Shown one piece after another: positions 52,690 to 63,069 of a DNA stretch of 64,000 nucleotides. This DNA comes from Lichenostomus cassidix (taxonomy: Eukaryota > Chordata > Aves > Passeriformes > Meliphagidae). Both the position numbers and the translations under genes were made by a program. The first letter of the stretch is position 1, and each line of letters starts with the position of its first letter. The notes beneath the pieces were generated by a model, which saw nothing but the letters and a program-made list of their open reading frames with translations, was not told the DNA's origin and searched no databases. The stretch is taken from positions 17,569,007-17,633,006 of the forward strand of contig CM039210.1 of assembly GCA_008360975.2 (NCBI GenBank). The letters run 5' to 3'.

Positions 52690-52707
52690 ATCCTGTACGT
52701 GACGCCA
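52690..52707 (-). promoter_or_regulatory. Candidate ERV-X primer binding site, tRNA not assigned
   Basis: The minus strand reads TGGCGTCACGTACAGGAT, five bases from the LTR edge. The TGG start fits, but I could not match the rest to a tRNA; the ends resemble tRNA-Ser. Confidence 0.45.
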
Positions 52708-52712
52708 ATTTA

Positions 52713-53152
52713 TGTCACGGTCCACTTATAAGTGGACGCGTGATGGTTCATACCAGCTATGATCTCGGAGGGCAAAAAGAAATTAAGGCAAAAATAATTC
52801 AAGAAGTCAAGGGAGTTAAATTTCAATCCAAAGAGGAACTTTATTAATTTAGCCCATAAAGCGGCCTGCGATAGAAAGAGAGAGAGAGAACTGGGGAAAG
52901 ATAGGGAGAAAAGGGAAGAAAAGGGGTCTAAAACCACCACCACGGGTCCACAGATGTCTGGTGTCTCTGGGAGTCCTGTCCAGAAGGCGTTCCTCTGCCT
53001 CTGCGTCAATCAATGTGACCTCACGTTGGGGAAGATCTTCAGAATTCAGTCATTCCAGAGCTGTCTTTTATGCTAGTCCATACACCTGGTCCCTCCTTGC
53101 GACCTGCCTTTGCTCCCCCTTAATTCTTGTGGAGATATGCCAAACTCTACTT
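52713..53152 (-). repeat. ERV-X 5' LTR, inner part (remainder at 61284..61612)
   Basis: It starts TGTCACGGTCC and contains a 14-base perfect palindrome CCACTTATAAGTGG at 52722..52735 and a minus-strand AATAAAG near 52850. It is cut at 53152 by ERV-K2 and resumes at 61284, the same point that is continuous in the 3' LTR (CTCCACTTGGCAGG). Confidence 0.9.
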
Positions 53153-53420
53153 TGTTGCTGTCTGAACCGATAGCAGAGTAAAGAGTCCCGAATCGTGACA
53201 GAGTGCTAAAATGACTAAATTTATTAAATAATTAACAGATTTTATATACATGTGAGAGGGCTATTCGGATTGGCCAACATTCATCCACCCCCCAGGGACT
53301 GATTGGCCCAGGCGTTTGAGCGCCTGTATCCAAAAGCTGCTTTCAATAACATGAAACTTTATTTAGAAAACATAGAAGAAGAAGAGAAAATTCCTGTGGG
53401 AAAGAATCTGTGCTGCCACA
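53153..53420 (-). repeat. ERV-K2 3' LTR
   Basis: It starts TGTGGCAGCACAG and ends CAGACAGCAACA on the minus strand. It is preceded by a polypurine tract (minus strand A-run then GGGGGAGC at 53441..53421). Confidence 0.9.
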
Positions 53421-53733
53421 GCTCCCCCTTTTTTTTTAAGAACCAAAAGGCATTGCTTGTGATGGTCTGTAAATTCAGCATGAAGGATCTGCTTGGTAGT
53501 GGCCAGTTACCAAACAGAGCCTAAATTAAATACCGATAAAAGGTCTGCCCAGCAGTGGCCAGCCACCCAACAGAGCCCAAACCAGATGCTGATTTAAGGT
53601 AAACAGAGAGACTCTCCAGCAATACCTTGGGCAATGCGTCTATAAAACTTAATTCTATATTACAAATCTATCAAAATCAGTTAAAACATGCTTTCAAAGT
53701 CCTTGCTTTCTGACTCCATAAAAACATTAAATT
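53421..53733 (-). other. ERV-K2 gap between integrase and 3' LTR, env lost
   Basis: It holds only the polypurine tract and about 300 bases without a frame. Two similar GGCCAG-AACAGAGCC blocks (53498 and 53555) form an imperfect direct repeat. No Env motif is present. Confidence 0.7.
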
Positions 53734-54656
53734 TCAGTTTCTGCTTGTGGAAGGACTGTCTGCCTGATGGTCGGTGTCCTGGCCATCATAAGAAGGATCA
53801 CTCGGTTGGTGTTCTGCATTCTGGTTATCATTTTGAGGTTGCTGGTTCTGTCTCTGGAGCCGCAGGTCAGGATGGACGCATTTTGCAGGCAGCCATCGTA
53901 CCCCAGTATCTGTGGAAATGCAAGCATAGCCATGACCCCAAGCAATAAGCTCATGAGTGCCTTCCCAGGTGTTAGTAAGTAGGTTCCGTGCCCATACCTT
54001 CGCCCAGGGCAAGTGCAACTCGCCTGATGACTGCAATGAGAGAAAATGGTTCAAAATCACAGGATTATTCGAGTTTGGTGGCACTGTAAGGTGATTGATT
54101 GTGTACAAAGCTTTTTCCAATCGGCTCTGTGGGATTTCCCCATGCATTCCCCCTTTTTGTCGTTCCACAACACGCTTCAAAGTACCGTGAGCGCGTTCAA
54201 CAATGGCTTGGCCAGTAGGAGAATGCAGAATACCAAATTTATGGTCTACACCCCATAGGTGTAAAACCTACAGCGTCTTCTGCGAGGCGTAGGCAGGAAC
54301 ATTATTGGTTTTCACAGTAGATGGCACGCCCAGCATCAAGAAGGCTAATTTCCAATGGGCAATGGCATCATGACTCTTTTCTCCAGTATGAGCAGTTGCC
54401 CACATGGCTGAGGAGAAAGTGTCAATAGACACATGCACACACTTGAATCGGCCAAATTCAGGGATGTGTGTCACATCTGTCTGCCAGAGCTGTAAGGCCT
54501 TTAGGACTCTGGGGTTTACCCCTGGTGGCAGAGGTGCAGCAAGTCCGTGGCAGTCAGCACAGGCACTGACAAGGTCACGAGCCTCAGTTGGCATTAATTG
54601 AAACTGCTTCTGCAGGGTATGTGCACTCTGATGAAAGAAATTGTGCGATGCCTTGG
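53734..54656 (-). pseudogene. pol: ERV-K2 integrase remnant
   Basis: The frame runs from the solo LTR edge: the zinc finger His/Cys (HNFFHQ...SACADC) and WQTDVTHIPEF with the first Asp. Then comes KTNNVPAY, where the second catalytic Asp is Asn and the next Gly is Val. TAG follows at 54270..54268, then the same frame continues with the GQAIVERA-type Glu block and a Gln/Asn/Asp-rich C-terminus after the WLPAKCV strand. It is dead by active-site change and a stop. Confidence 0.88.
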
Positions 54657-55559
54657 TGTCGGGGGTTGAGAATTTCTTCCCATTCCTGTTACTAAGCAAC
54701 AAATAGTTAGACGTTTAGAGCGATCAAGTCTTTTGTAAAAGACAAAAGCTGGGCTTTGGGCAGGGCAGGGTAAGGGTAGAGCCAGCCCTTGGAACTTGCT
54801 CTCGTGGTTCGGACGCTGAGAGGAGAGGGTGCTCTTTTTCTGCTCTTCGCCTTGGACCAGAGCGAATCCAACTGTGCCCTGTTTTTTCTCTTCTCCTGGC
54901 TGGGTGAGCTTTGATTCAACCTTTCTCCCTACGGGGAAGGGCACGTTTTCCCCTGGGCTGTGTTCCCTAGCGGCTGCTGCCGGGAGAGTCCCGCGGCCTC
55001 TGCTGCCTGCCCCCGCCCTCTGCCGCATGAGACCGCGGCATCTGCTGTGACTGCAGAAATCCTCGCTGGCCGGGGAGAGAGAGAGACGGCGCCCGCCCCT
55101 GCTGCCCTGCTTTCTCGCTGCTCCGAGCTGTTTTTTTTCGCTGCCCTGCGTGTTTCTCAGCCTGTCCGCCATTGCGGCTGCCGGATGGTGACCTGACCCT
55201 GCGCCACAGCGCCACCTGCAGCCGCTCGGGAGTCATCGCACCTGCCCTGCCCGGCCGGGAGCTCAACAGCGCCCCTGCTGCTTGCAACCGTGATTACACC
55301 ACACGGGAGAAGGCTCAGCAGCTCACAAGTTATCTGCTATTTGGTTTTCTGGTTCTAGTTGTGGTTTGCTATTATTGTAATTGTTTGTTTTATAGATACT
55401 AGTAAAGAACTGATATTCCTTTTTTCCCATACCTTTGCCGGAAAGCCCTTGATTTACAAAATTAAATAATTCGGAGGGAGGGAAAAAAAAAATCACATTC
55501 TCTGTTCTAAGGGAGGGTTCAACCTCTCTTGGCAGACACCTGTCTTTCAAACCAAGACA
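54657..55559. mobile_element. ~900-bp GC-rich solo LTR (family S), copy 2, in ERV-K2 pol
   Basis: It starts TGTCGGGGGTTGAG, ends AAACCAAGACA and is flanked by a perfect CTTGG (54652..54656 and 55560..55564). It is the same repeat as 41257..42155 with moderate divergence in the middle. It splits RNase H from integrase. Confidence 0.93.
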
Positions 55560-55564
55560 CTTGG

Positions 55565-57392
55565 CTTGTGCAATTTTGTCAGGCTGAGATGCCACCCACG
55601 CAGGGTTGGCTAACATGTCAGCCCTGGCATTGCCTTCTGTTATAAAACCGGGTAATTTGGTGTGGCTTTGAATGTGCAAAATATAATATGGATGCACTCG
55701 AACTTGAATTGCCTTCCACAAAGTTTGCAATAGTGAAAACAGAGCCGCATTATTGACTTCCTTTAGAAGTGAACAATCCAAATGTTTGGTTATGTCTGCT
55801 ACATAAGCAGAGTCAGTGACCAAATTCAAAGGCACTTGAGAGAACCGCTGAAAAGCCATGGCAACTGCCTTCAGTTCAACCAACTGAGCAGAGCCTGACT
55901 TGTGGCTTTTCAGCACTTGCCACTCAGATACCTCCTTCCAGGTAACAATGGCCTTTCCTGTTTTCCCAGAACCGTCCGTGAAGACAGTGGGTCCATGAAC
56001 TGGCACCCGACTGTTCTTTGGCCACAACGTGAATCTGATTGAATTTGCCAGCTGCAGCAATTTGTAGCTGGACAGATGGTAAGCAATCTGCCCTGAGAAA
56101 TTTTGCAGTGCACTTTGCAAAGGAGTGCTATTAGCAAGGCTCCATTCAAAGCTGTCCCGTGATACTGGAACAACAATCGTTGCAGGATCCTCTGCCATCA
56201 ATTGCCACTGATAATGGCATTTAATTATCAGGCAAGCTATCAATTCGAACAATGTGGGTACTGTCTTTTTTGGCTGATGGGGCAAAAAGACCCATTCCAG
56301 GATATGCAAAGGATCATCCCAGTGTTTGTTCCACTGGCCAATGATACCTGTAGGATGGAGGTCTGGAGCAGTAATGAAAACAGTGATATCAGTAGAGGGA
56401 TCTACTCGATAAACCTGATGAGCAGAAACAGCTTGCTGCACTTCATTCAGCACTCGTCGTGCCTCGGGAGTCAATTGCCAAGGTGAGTTTAGATCAGAGT
56501 CCCCCTTTAAAATTTTAAACAGCAGGGAAAGTTGTCCAGTGGTTAGTCCCAAATAAGGACGTAACCAATTGATGATACCCAGCAATTTTTAGGCATCAGT
56601 TAGAGTCTTAACAGAGTCTGAAAACTGCACCTCTTGATGTTGTATGGTTTGATCCAAGATTTTGACTCCTAAATATTTCCAAGGAGGCTGCTGTTGAACT
56701 TTCTCTGGAGCCACTTGCAACCCATAGGAATGCAGGGCAGCCAGCAGATGAGGCTGTAATCTCTGCAACTCATCCTGGGTGGATGCTGCCACCAGGATAT
56801 CATCCATATAATGGTAGCAGAGTGCCTCGGGAAACTGCTTGCAGATTCCGGACAAGGTCTGAGCGACATACCATTGATAGATAGTCGGGCTATTCTTCAT
56901 GCCCTGAGGTAACACTTTCCATTGAAATCTCTTTACAGGCTCAGCATTGTTAATTGCAGGCACAGTAAAGGCAAATTTTGGTCTGTCATAGGGGTGCAAA
57001 GGGATTGTGACAAAACAATCCTTCAAATCAATGATCAAGATTTCCCACTCTGTGAGAATCATTGTAGGTGAGGGCATGCCAGGCTGTATGCTCCCCATAC
57101 TTTCCATCACTGCATTAACTTTTCGGAGATCTTGCAACAGTCTCCATTTTCCCGATTTTTTCTTAATTACGAAAACAGGGGTATTCCAGGGACTGGTAGG
57201 AGGCTCAATGTGTCCCTGTTGCAGTTGCTCCTGAACCAGCTGACAAAGGGCAACTAATCTGTCTTTTGGAAGGGGCCACTGTGGTTCCCATATAAGTGTT
57301 TTGGTCAGCCATCGCAGAGACAGCGTGGAATACGGTGCGCCCTTGCACACAGTGACCCCTATTAAAAATTTGTCGTGATTCGCGCCCCCCAA
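55565..57392 (-). pseudogene. pol: ERV-K2 reverse transcriptase and RNase H
   Basis: RT: TSPWNTPVFVIKKKSGKWR, LPQGMKNSPT and catalytic YMDD in YHYMDDILVAAS. TAA near 56590 interrupts the thumb, and the same frame then continues to the solo LTR. RNase H keeps VFTDGSGK, ELKAV and VTDSAYVAD, then an HIQSH-type block near NARAD. One nonsense codon plus the LTR insertion disable it. Confidence 0.9.
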
Positions 57393-58000
57393 GCTGCCAA
57401 CACGTCCAGTCCCCAGAGGTTAATTGGAGCTGAAGTGACAAAGGGCCGAATTGAGGCCATGTGTCCCTCTGGGTCCTTCACCAACACAGGTCGCTTACTC
57501 AGTCGGCTCTGTGTGGTTCCTCCTAGCCCCGCGATAGCTGATCCCACAGGGGCTAAAGGCCACGAAGAAGGCCATGAAGAGGAGGAAAGAATCGTTGCAT
57601 CAGCACCTGTATCAATCAAACCTTGGATCCGAATTTGGTGCAGACGTGCTTTCAGCATGATGAGGGTACATGTCATCTGTGGTCTCCGATTAGAGATGGC
57701 AGCAGTCCAGTAGACCTGCGGAAGTCATGGCAGTTCAGTGCTGTTACCTCTGCAAACTTGCTGGTCTACCCTGGGAACAGAAGACTCAAAAGACAACAAT
57801 TGAGCAATGTGAGTCTTTTCAGGGATAGTGACGGGGGAATTTGATGCAGAAACCGTAGCATGAATCTGGCCTGTAAAATCAGCATCTATAACTTCAGGGA
57901 GAACAAGGATCCCTTGGTGGGTGGCATCAGGCCCCCCCACAAGCAGCGCACTGAATCCCTGATCTAGGGGTCCATGCACATCTAAGGGAACCCTATGGGC
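57362..58000 (-). pseudogene. pro: ERV-K2 dUTPase and protease
   Basis: The dUTPase part keeps LPEVIDADFTGQ and the VTIPEKTHIAQL block. Its glycine-rich end is lost, and a TGA (about 57727..57725) follows. In the same frame the protease continues with LIDTGADATIL and WGLDVLAAWG and ends at 57362, overlapping the RT frame. Order and motifs match ERV-K1. Confidence 0.85.
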
Positions 58001-58130
58001 ATCACCAGATTCTAGGACGACTGTTGCTGTGATGTAGACATCGACCCAGGCTGGGCCTTGGGTGCCGTTTCCCCATTGACTGGATAGGCCTGTGCCGCCG
58101 CCCTGTTCTGGTGGAACAGTAGTGATGGGG

Positions 58131-58394
58131 TGTGGCTAGCACAGGTCTTTCCCATGAGAATTCTTTTTGTGTTTTATAAATAAAGATAAAGTTTGGATGT
58201 TGTTATTAAAAACAGTGTCCCAAGATCTGGACGCTGCAGGCCTGGCCAATCAGGCCTAGGGGGAGGTTTCTAACTGACCAATCTGGGTGACTTTTGAAAA
58301 CTCTATATATATGATGAAATCAAAACAATAAAGGTCTTTCCTTCTTGCCACTGAGAACTGAGTTTTTTACTCTGCTAGCTGTTCAACAGCGACA
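58131..58394 (+). mobile_element. ERVK-type solo LTR inside ERV-K2 gag
   Basis: It starts TGTGGCTAGCAC, ends TTCAACAGCGACA and is flanked by a perfect 6-bp ATGGGG (58125..58130 and 58395..58400). A TATA-like CTATATATATG lies near 58305 and AATAAAGG near 58328. It is the same family as bases 1..60. Confidence 0.94.
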
Positions 58395-58400
58395 ATGGGG

Positions 58401-60990
58401 GGCAAATCCCCCTTTTTGCATCTCTTTTCACATTTCCCAACAGGGGTCGACTATCTACATGGTACTGAGACCTGCAATAGTCTGAACAGTGACCTGGCCT
58501 ATCACACCTCTTACACTGAGGAGTCTCAGTCCCCAAATTTCCCTTCTGCTTTGATTTGACTCATTTCCATTTGTTCCCAGCCTTGGGCTCTTTTTGTCCC
58601 TGATCAGGGGGTACCTGACCAGGCGATAGAAATGCAGCCAAGGTGGATTTCTTTTGGCTCACTGCCTCCACCTTAGCGCAAGCTTCTACTTTGTCTGTGA
58701 GTGTAGGTTCCCCATGTAGGGAATTTATGATTTTTCTACACTACTTGTTGGCATTGTCTCTTGCCAACTGCTTGCACAATATCTGTCTCAATGCATCATC
58801 TTTCACCTGCTTTTCCAGGGCTGCTGCTAGCTTCTCTACAAAGGTCAAGAAAAGCTCAGATTGCCCCTGATGCATTTTCGAATACTGTGTTTGTGTGGCA
58901 GCCATCTCCATGGTTTTTGTGATGGCTCCCATACCGATCCTTTGAGCCTGCTCCAGGATCCGAGGACCCCAATTAGCTTGGATGTTGGGGTTAGAGAAAC
59001 GATTTTTCCCCATAAGGACATCAACCCCAATCGTGCGCCTAGGGTCCTCGGGAGGCAATTGCATATTCTGCCTCTCCTGTTTTTCAGCCATCCTTCTCCA
59101 GTTGTTCTTAAAAACTGCATATTGCATGGGGTGAAACAAGACTTGAGCCAAATGCGTAATATCAAATGGAGCAAACAGATCAGTATTTATCACTCTAATA
59201 ATTTGCATAACATGTTGAGAAGAGAGGCCAAATTGAGCTATCTTTGAATAAAGATATTTTATCATTTTCCATGCAGTGACATCATGCCTGCTTTGCTGAT
59301 CTGAATTCAGGTCAGGCTTAAACACAGGAAAAGCCTGGATGTCTCCTTGCGGGATGCTAGCATCACTTTGATCTGCTGTAGCAGCCACCAGGTTCCCTTT
59401 ATGCTTCCCCAGTGGTTCTGGCAACCCTAATCTCTCTATAAGTTCCCAGTGTCCCACGTCCAGCGTGCCCTGCTTTACCGACTCCCAGTAATGCAGGGAG
59501 TTCCGTGGGTGTACTGTCTCCGCGCCATCTGGGAGTGTCCAAGGGTTGCTCTGAAGCAAGCACTTCTTTTGCCACCCTGCCACCGCAGCCTTTCGCCCAG
59601 GAGGAAACACCCTGTCTAATTTGCTGTATGAATCGTCAGAGTAGGGCTTGCTATCTGCAATGATGGGGTCTGGCCAGACGCAGTCCTTGTGTCTAGAAAT
59701 GGCACAGCTATGGGGCTCGGGGAGGGGCATGATGATGGCGGCGATACAGGTGGGGCATCGGGCGTCCCCGCCGGATTCACTGGCACAGCGTCAGTTAAAG
59801 TTGCCTGCTGCATTGGCACAAAAGCGGCTGTGCCAAGGCTGCGTCTGCCACCAGAACCGTCAGAGGGACCGGCGTATCCTGTCCCGGACCCCTTCGCACC
59901 CCCCCCACCACCTCCGCTGTCCCCACGGCTTGGAGCCCAGACACCTTCCGGGGCCTTGCGACAAGCACTGGATGCCCCATGAACAGATCTCTACCAGATC
60001 TTGGCGGAATCCGGCTACTTCGGCCAATAAATCCATTAAAAGCCGAGACAGAGGGGGCAAATCTGGCGGAGACCCAGAATCCTGCATACCTGGTCCGCGG
60101 GGAGTCCGCGCCGGCAGTGCCGCGGTCGCCATGTCGATCGAGCCGTTCTGGCTGGAAGCACGCACTGCCGGAGAATTTCGTTCCGGTTCCTGCACGGCCC
60201 ATGTCTGCAGCGTGGCCCAGCCAGCAGCCTGGATTTCTGAGTCCACAGTTGGGGTGGACGGAACGGGGGTCTGTTGCAGCCCTGGCCGCACCGCGGCAGG
60301 GCACGCAGCTTCCGCACTCTCAGTTGCTGCAACTGGTACAGCCCGCGCCATGGCTGGGGGCCGCGCCAGTGGCCCAGGCAGAGGGGGAGGGGGAGAGCCA
60401 TTCCGCGGGGGCAAAGGCTCGCTACCGCCGCCGCCTCGTGGTCCCCCCGGTCCCCCTCCCTCTTCAGCATCTCCACTAGCTGATCATTCGGGTGCAGATA
60501 CATAGGTAGAATATAGTCGTTTGGCGAATTATATTTGCGCTGGGGGGACCCATCCACTAAGGTGGGGTTGATCCAGAGTGGGGGTCTCTCGGTGTGGTCC
60601 TTGCCAATTGAGAGCAAGGAGTCTAGACAGAGAGGAGCATTAAGGTCTACAGTGTAAAATTCCTGCTGCCTTAACGCGTCCCAGACTGACCGCCATGTCC
60701 GATGCAAACGAATGGTTTTCTTGTCCCCAAACACCAGTTCTCTCCACAGTTTCCTCCCAACCTTCAGCCAGAGTCCATGTCCGTCTCCCACACTTTGGGG
60801 ACTCCGTAGCCTGCAGCCCCCTTGAGGAGCGTTCTGGTCAGGTGTTGTTTCCACTTAACCGCTGAGCCACACCAGAGATCCTCCAGGAAGGACCGCAAAA
60901 GGCCGTCTTTTGGTATTGGGGGGTCCATCTCCATCCCAAACCCCGAGCCGCGCCGCGGGCGGGGGGGGAGGGTGCCGGCGTACCTTTGCG
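58401..60990 (-). pseudogene. gag: ERV-K2 gag, multiply broken
   Basis: The matrix region begins near 60930 (MDPPIPKDGLLRSFLEDLW), then shifts frame (ELVFGDKKTIRLHRTWRSVW). A long Pro/Arg/Ala-rich GC-rich linker spans about 60500..59650. The capsid frame 59730..58741 is open and includes the MGAITKTMEMAATQTQ and LFLTFVEKLAAALEKQ blocks. After a stop the frame gives the capsid end (CRKIINSLHGEPTLTDKV) and one CCHC knuckle CKRCDRPGHCSDYC at 58514..58473. At least three stops or shifts are present. It is the betaretroviral type, related to but distinct from ERV-K1 Gag. Confidence 0.85.
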
Positions 60991-61001
60991 GTGCGTGTAG
61001 T

Positions 61002-61019
61002 ACACGTCGGTGGTCACCA
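61002..61019 (-). promoter_or_regulatory. ERV-K2 primer binding site, Trp-like with an extra base
   Basis: The minus strand reads TGGTGACCACCGACGTGT, which is the tRNA-Trp primer complement with one inserted A. It lies two bases from the LTR, so it shares the unusual primer of ERV-K1. Confidence 0.7.
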
Positions 61020-61021
61020 GA

Positions 61022-61283
61022 TGTCGCTGTCTGAACCGATAGCAGAGTGAAGAGTCCTGAATTGTGAGAGAGTGCTAAAATGACTAAATTTATTAAATAA
61101 TTAACAGATTTTATATACACACGAGAAGGCTATTCGGATTGGCCAACAATCATCCACCCCCCAGGGATTGATTGGCCCAGGCGTTTGAGCGCCTGTTTCC
61201 AAAAGCCGCTTTCAATAACACTAAACTTTATTTAGAAAACATAGAAGACAAAATTCCCATGGGAAAGAATCTGTGCTGCCACA
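61022..61283 (-). repeat. ERV-K2 5' LTR
   Basis: This 262-bp LTR starts TGTGGCAGCACAG and ends CAGACAGCGACA on the minus strand. A minus-strand AATAAAG lies near 61230 (plus strand CTTTATTTAG), and AATAAATTTAGTC lies near 61090. Confidence 0.9.
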
Positions 61284-61612
61284 CCACTTGGCAGGCCACA
61301 CATGCCAAGAGAGGAGTGCCTGAGGCATGGTCGGCTTTGGAAGCAGGTTTTCTGACAATAGTGAATAATGGGTGTCAGGGCAACAAGTGTAAAGCCTTCG
61401 TCACATACCAGCTTTGGCAGGCACAAGGCTTTTGTTCTGTACCACATTAGGCAGGTGCAAAGCACTCATTCCGTGCCTGCTTTAGTCAGGTGCAAAGCAT
61501 TCACTCTGTACCACCTTTGGGAGGTACAAAACATTCTCTCTGTAAGTCCTGCACCTGTGGTTTCTGATGAGAAATGTTGAGACAGAACTCGATTCTTTGA
61601 TCGACCCTTACA
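61284..61612 (-). repeat. ERV-X 5' LTR, outer part
   Basis: It matches 39962..40256 along its length (GGCAGGCCACACATGCC, GTTTTCTGACAATAGTG, TGATGAGAAATGTTGAG) and ends GACCCTTACA, followed by the outer duplication GGTAT. It contains short repeated units of the AGGTGCAAAGCA/AGGTACAAA type. Confidence 0.92.
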
Positions 61613-61732
61613 GGTATGTATTTCTAAGTAACAATAAGCAGTGCTTAACATTTCCTCCCACATTAGAAGTATGCATGCCAAAAATTTAGCTAAGTCAGCT
61701 GTGCAATTTCTTGCATAAATAGACAGACTGCT

Positions 61733-62293
61733 TGTAGTGGTTTGACCTTGACTGGGTGCCAGGTGCCCACTAAGCTAGTCTATCACTCCCAGTGGGACAG
61801 GGGAGAGAAAAAGATGAAAAAAACCCCAGTGGGTTGAGATAAGGCAGTTTACTAAAGCAAAAAAAAAGAAACAAGTGAAAGTTTGCGCGCGTATAAGCAA
61901 AGGAAAAAGTTAATCTCTACTTCCTATCAGTGAGCGATGTTCAGACACTTCCCAGGAAGCAGGGCTTCAGCACCTGTAGTGGTTTCTCCCGAAGGCAAAC
62001 ACTGAAGAATGACTGCCCCCCCCTTCCTCCTCTCTCCCTTAGCTTTTATACCTGAGCTGACATCATATGGTATGCAATATCCCTTTGGATAATTTGGGTC
62101 AGCTGGCTTGGTTGTGTCCCATCCCAGGATCTTTCCCACTCCCAACCCCTTGATGGGGGAAGGAATGTTAGAGGTGCAGTGCTGCTCAGCAGTAGTCAAA
62201 ACACTGGTGTTTTCAACACTCTTCCAGCTACCAACCAATGCAAAGCACAGCACTGTGAGGGCTGTGAACTCTACCTCAGTCAGACCCAATACA
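61733..62293 (-). mobile_element. Solo LTR, TGTAGTGGTTTGACC family
   Basis: It starts TGTAGTGGTTTGACC, ends ACCCAATACA and is flanked by a perfect CTGCT (61728..61732 and 62294..62298). Minus orientation is assumed from family likeness to 63070..64000. It is related to that LTR through the TGG-TTTGAC start and the GTTGAGATAAGG block. Confidence 0.9.
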
Positions 62294-62298
62294 CTGCT

Positions 62299-62639
62299 AA
62301 AATGCTTATAGAAGCCACTCATGTTAAAGAGTGGGTATAGCATGCATTGACCCAAATTCTCATCTACTGCTCATCAGGAGACAGTCTTGCTGAGATCAAA
62401 GAAACCCCTAGCAGGTAAAAATGGTAATAAATCAGGCTCAAGCCCAGGTTCAGGACTCCTGAGTATTTTGTTTAGCTCTGTTTCTGAGATGCTGTGCAAT
62501 TTGAAGAAGTCAGTGAATGTGATTTAGACCATTCATGAGTCAACTTAAGTCCCCATGAGAACAAACTGGATGTGTCCCAGGGAATGGCTCTGTCTATTTC
62601 ATGTGAAGAACTTACATCCCAGAGAAACTGAGTGTATAT
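62299..62639. other. Unassigned sequence
   Basis: No gene or repeat boundary was recognised in this stretch. Confidence 0.35.
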
Positions 62640-62841
62640 CTAAATCTGGACAATGTGTTTTGGACAGCACTGACACAGGTTTCCCTGAGAATCTGTGGCT
62701 GCCTGACCTTGGAAGTGTTCAAGACCAGGTTGGGTGGGGCTTTGTGGTCTAGTGGGTGGCATCCCTGCCCACGGCAGAGGGGTTGGACTAGATGATCTTT
62801 TAAGGTTCCTTCTGACCCTAAACATTCTGTGATTCTATGAT
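62640..62841 (+). mobile_element. CR1 3' tail fragment
   Basis: It has the typical end text: GACCTTGGAAGTGTTCAAGA, GAGGGGTTGGACTAGATGAT, CTTTTAAGGTTCCTTCTGAC and ATTCTGTGATTCTATGA. It is only ~200 bp long. Confidence 0.92.
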
Positions 62842-63069
62842 TAAACACATAAGCATATGATTTCAGTTGTATTCAGTGATTGAAAGCCCTTGACAGTCCA
62901 TCATGGCTCACAAGTGGGCGAGAAGTTGCTAATATCTCCTGAGGTGTTGAAAAGGGCCCACTTCATTAAATCACAGCATGACCAAACCCACCAGTTTTAT
63001 GTGACATTGAGCTAGCATGAAACACCACAGCAAGAGAAATTTGGGGCATGTTTATATTGTTTTTGTGGG
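62842..63069. other. Short unassigned stretch between CR1 and LTR
   Basis: Nothing was recognised here. Confidence 0.35.

Larger units (their letters stand above)
53153..61283 (-). mobile_element. ERV-K2: older class II provirus without env
   Basis: LTRs of 268 and 262 bp differ at roughly 7% of sites. Flanks CTACTT and CCACTT form a 6-bp duplication with one change. The minus-strand order is 5' LTR, Trp-like primer site, gag, dUTPase/protease, RT-RNase H, (solo LTR), integrase, then only ~300 bases to the 3' LTR, so env is missing. Two LTRs are inserted within it (54657..55559 and 58131..58394). It lies inside the 5' LTR of ERV-X. Confidence 0.93.
39926..61612 (-). mobile_element. ERV-X: old provirus holding a 21.7-kb nest of later insertions
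   Basis: The outer LTRs start TGTCACGGTCCAC and end GACCCTTACA (plus view) and are flanked by a perfect GGTAT duplication (39921..39925 and 61613..61617). The minus-strand order is: 5' LTR (61612..61284 plus 53152..52713), gag remnant, RNase H-like remnant, env remnant, 3' LTR (40256..39926). Insertions inside it are the solo LTR 41257..42155 in env, ERV-K1 42741..50600 in the interior, and ERV-K2 53153..61283 in the 5' LTR. Each of the three has its own duplication (GTATT, TAATAA, CYACTT). I cannot name the family; the env text looks like avian gamma-like ERVs. Confidence 0.9.

Noticed and set aside
59648..60505. 285-residue plus-strand frame opposite ERV-K2 gag
   Set aside because: It is a shadow in the GC-rich gag linker; composition is low-complexity Pro/Gly/Ala/Arg and the minus strand carries the capsid and matrix.
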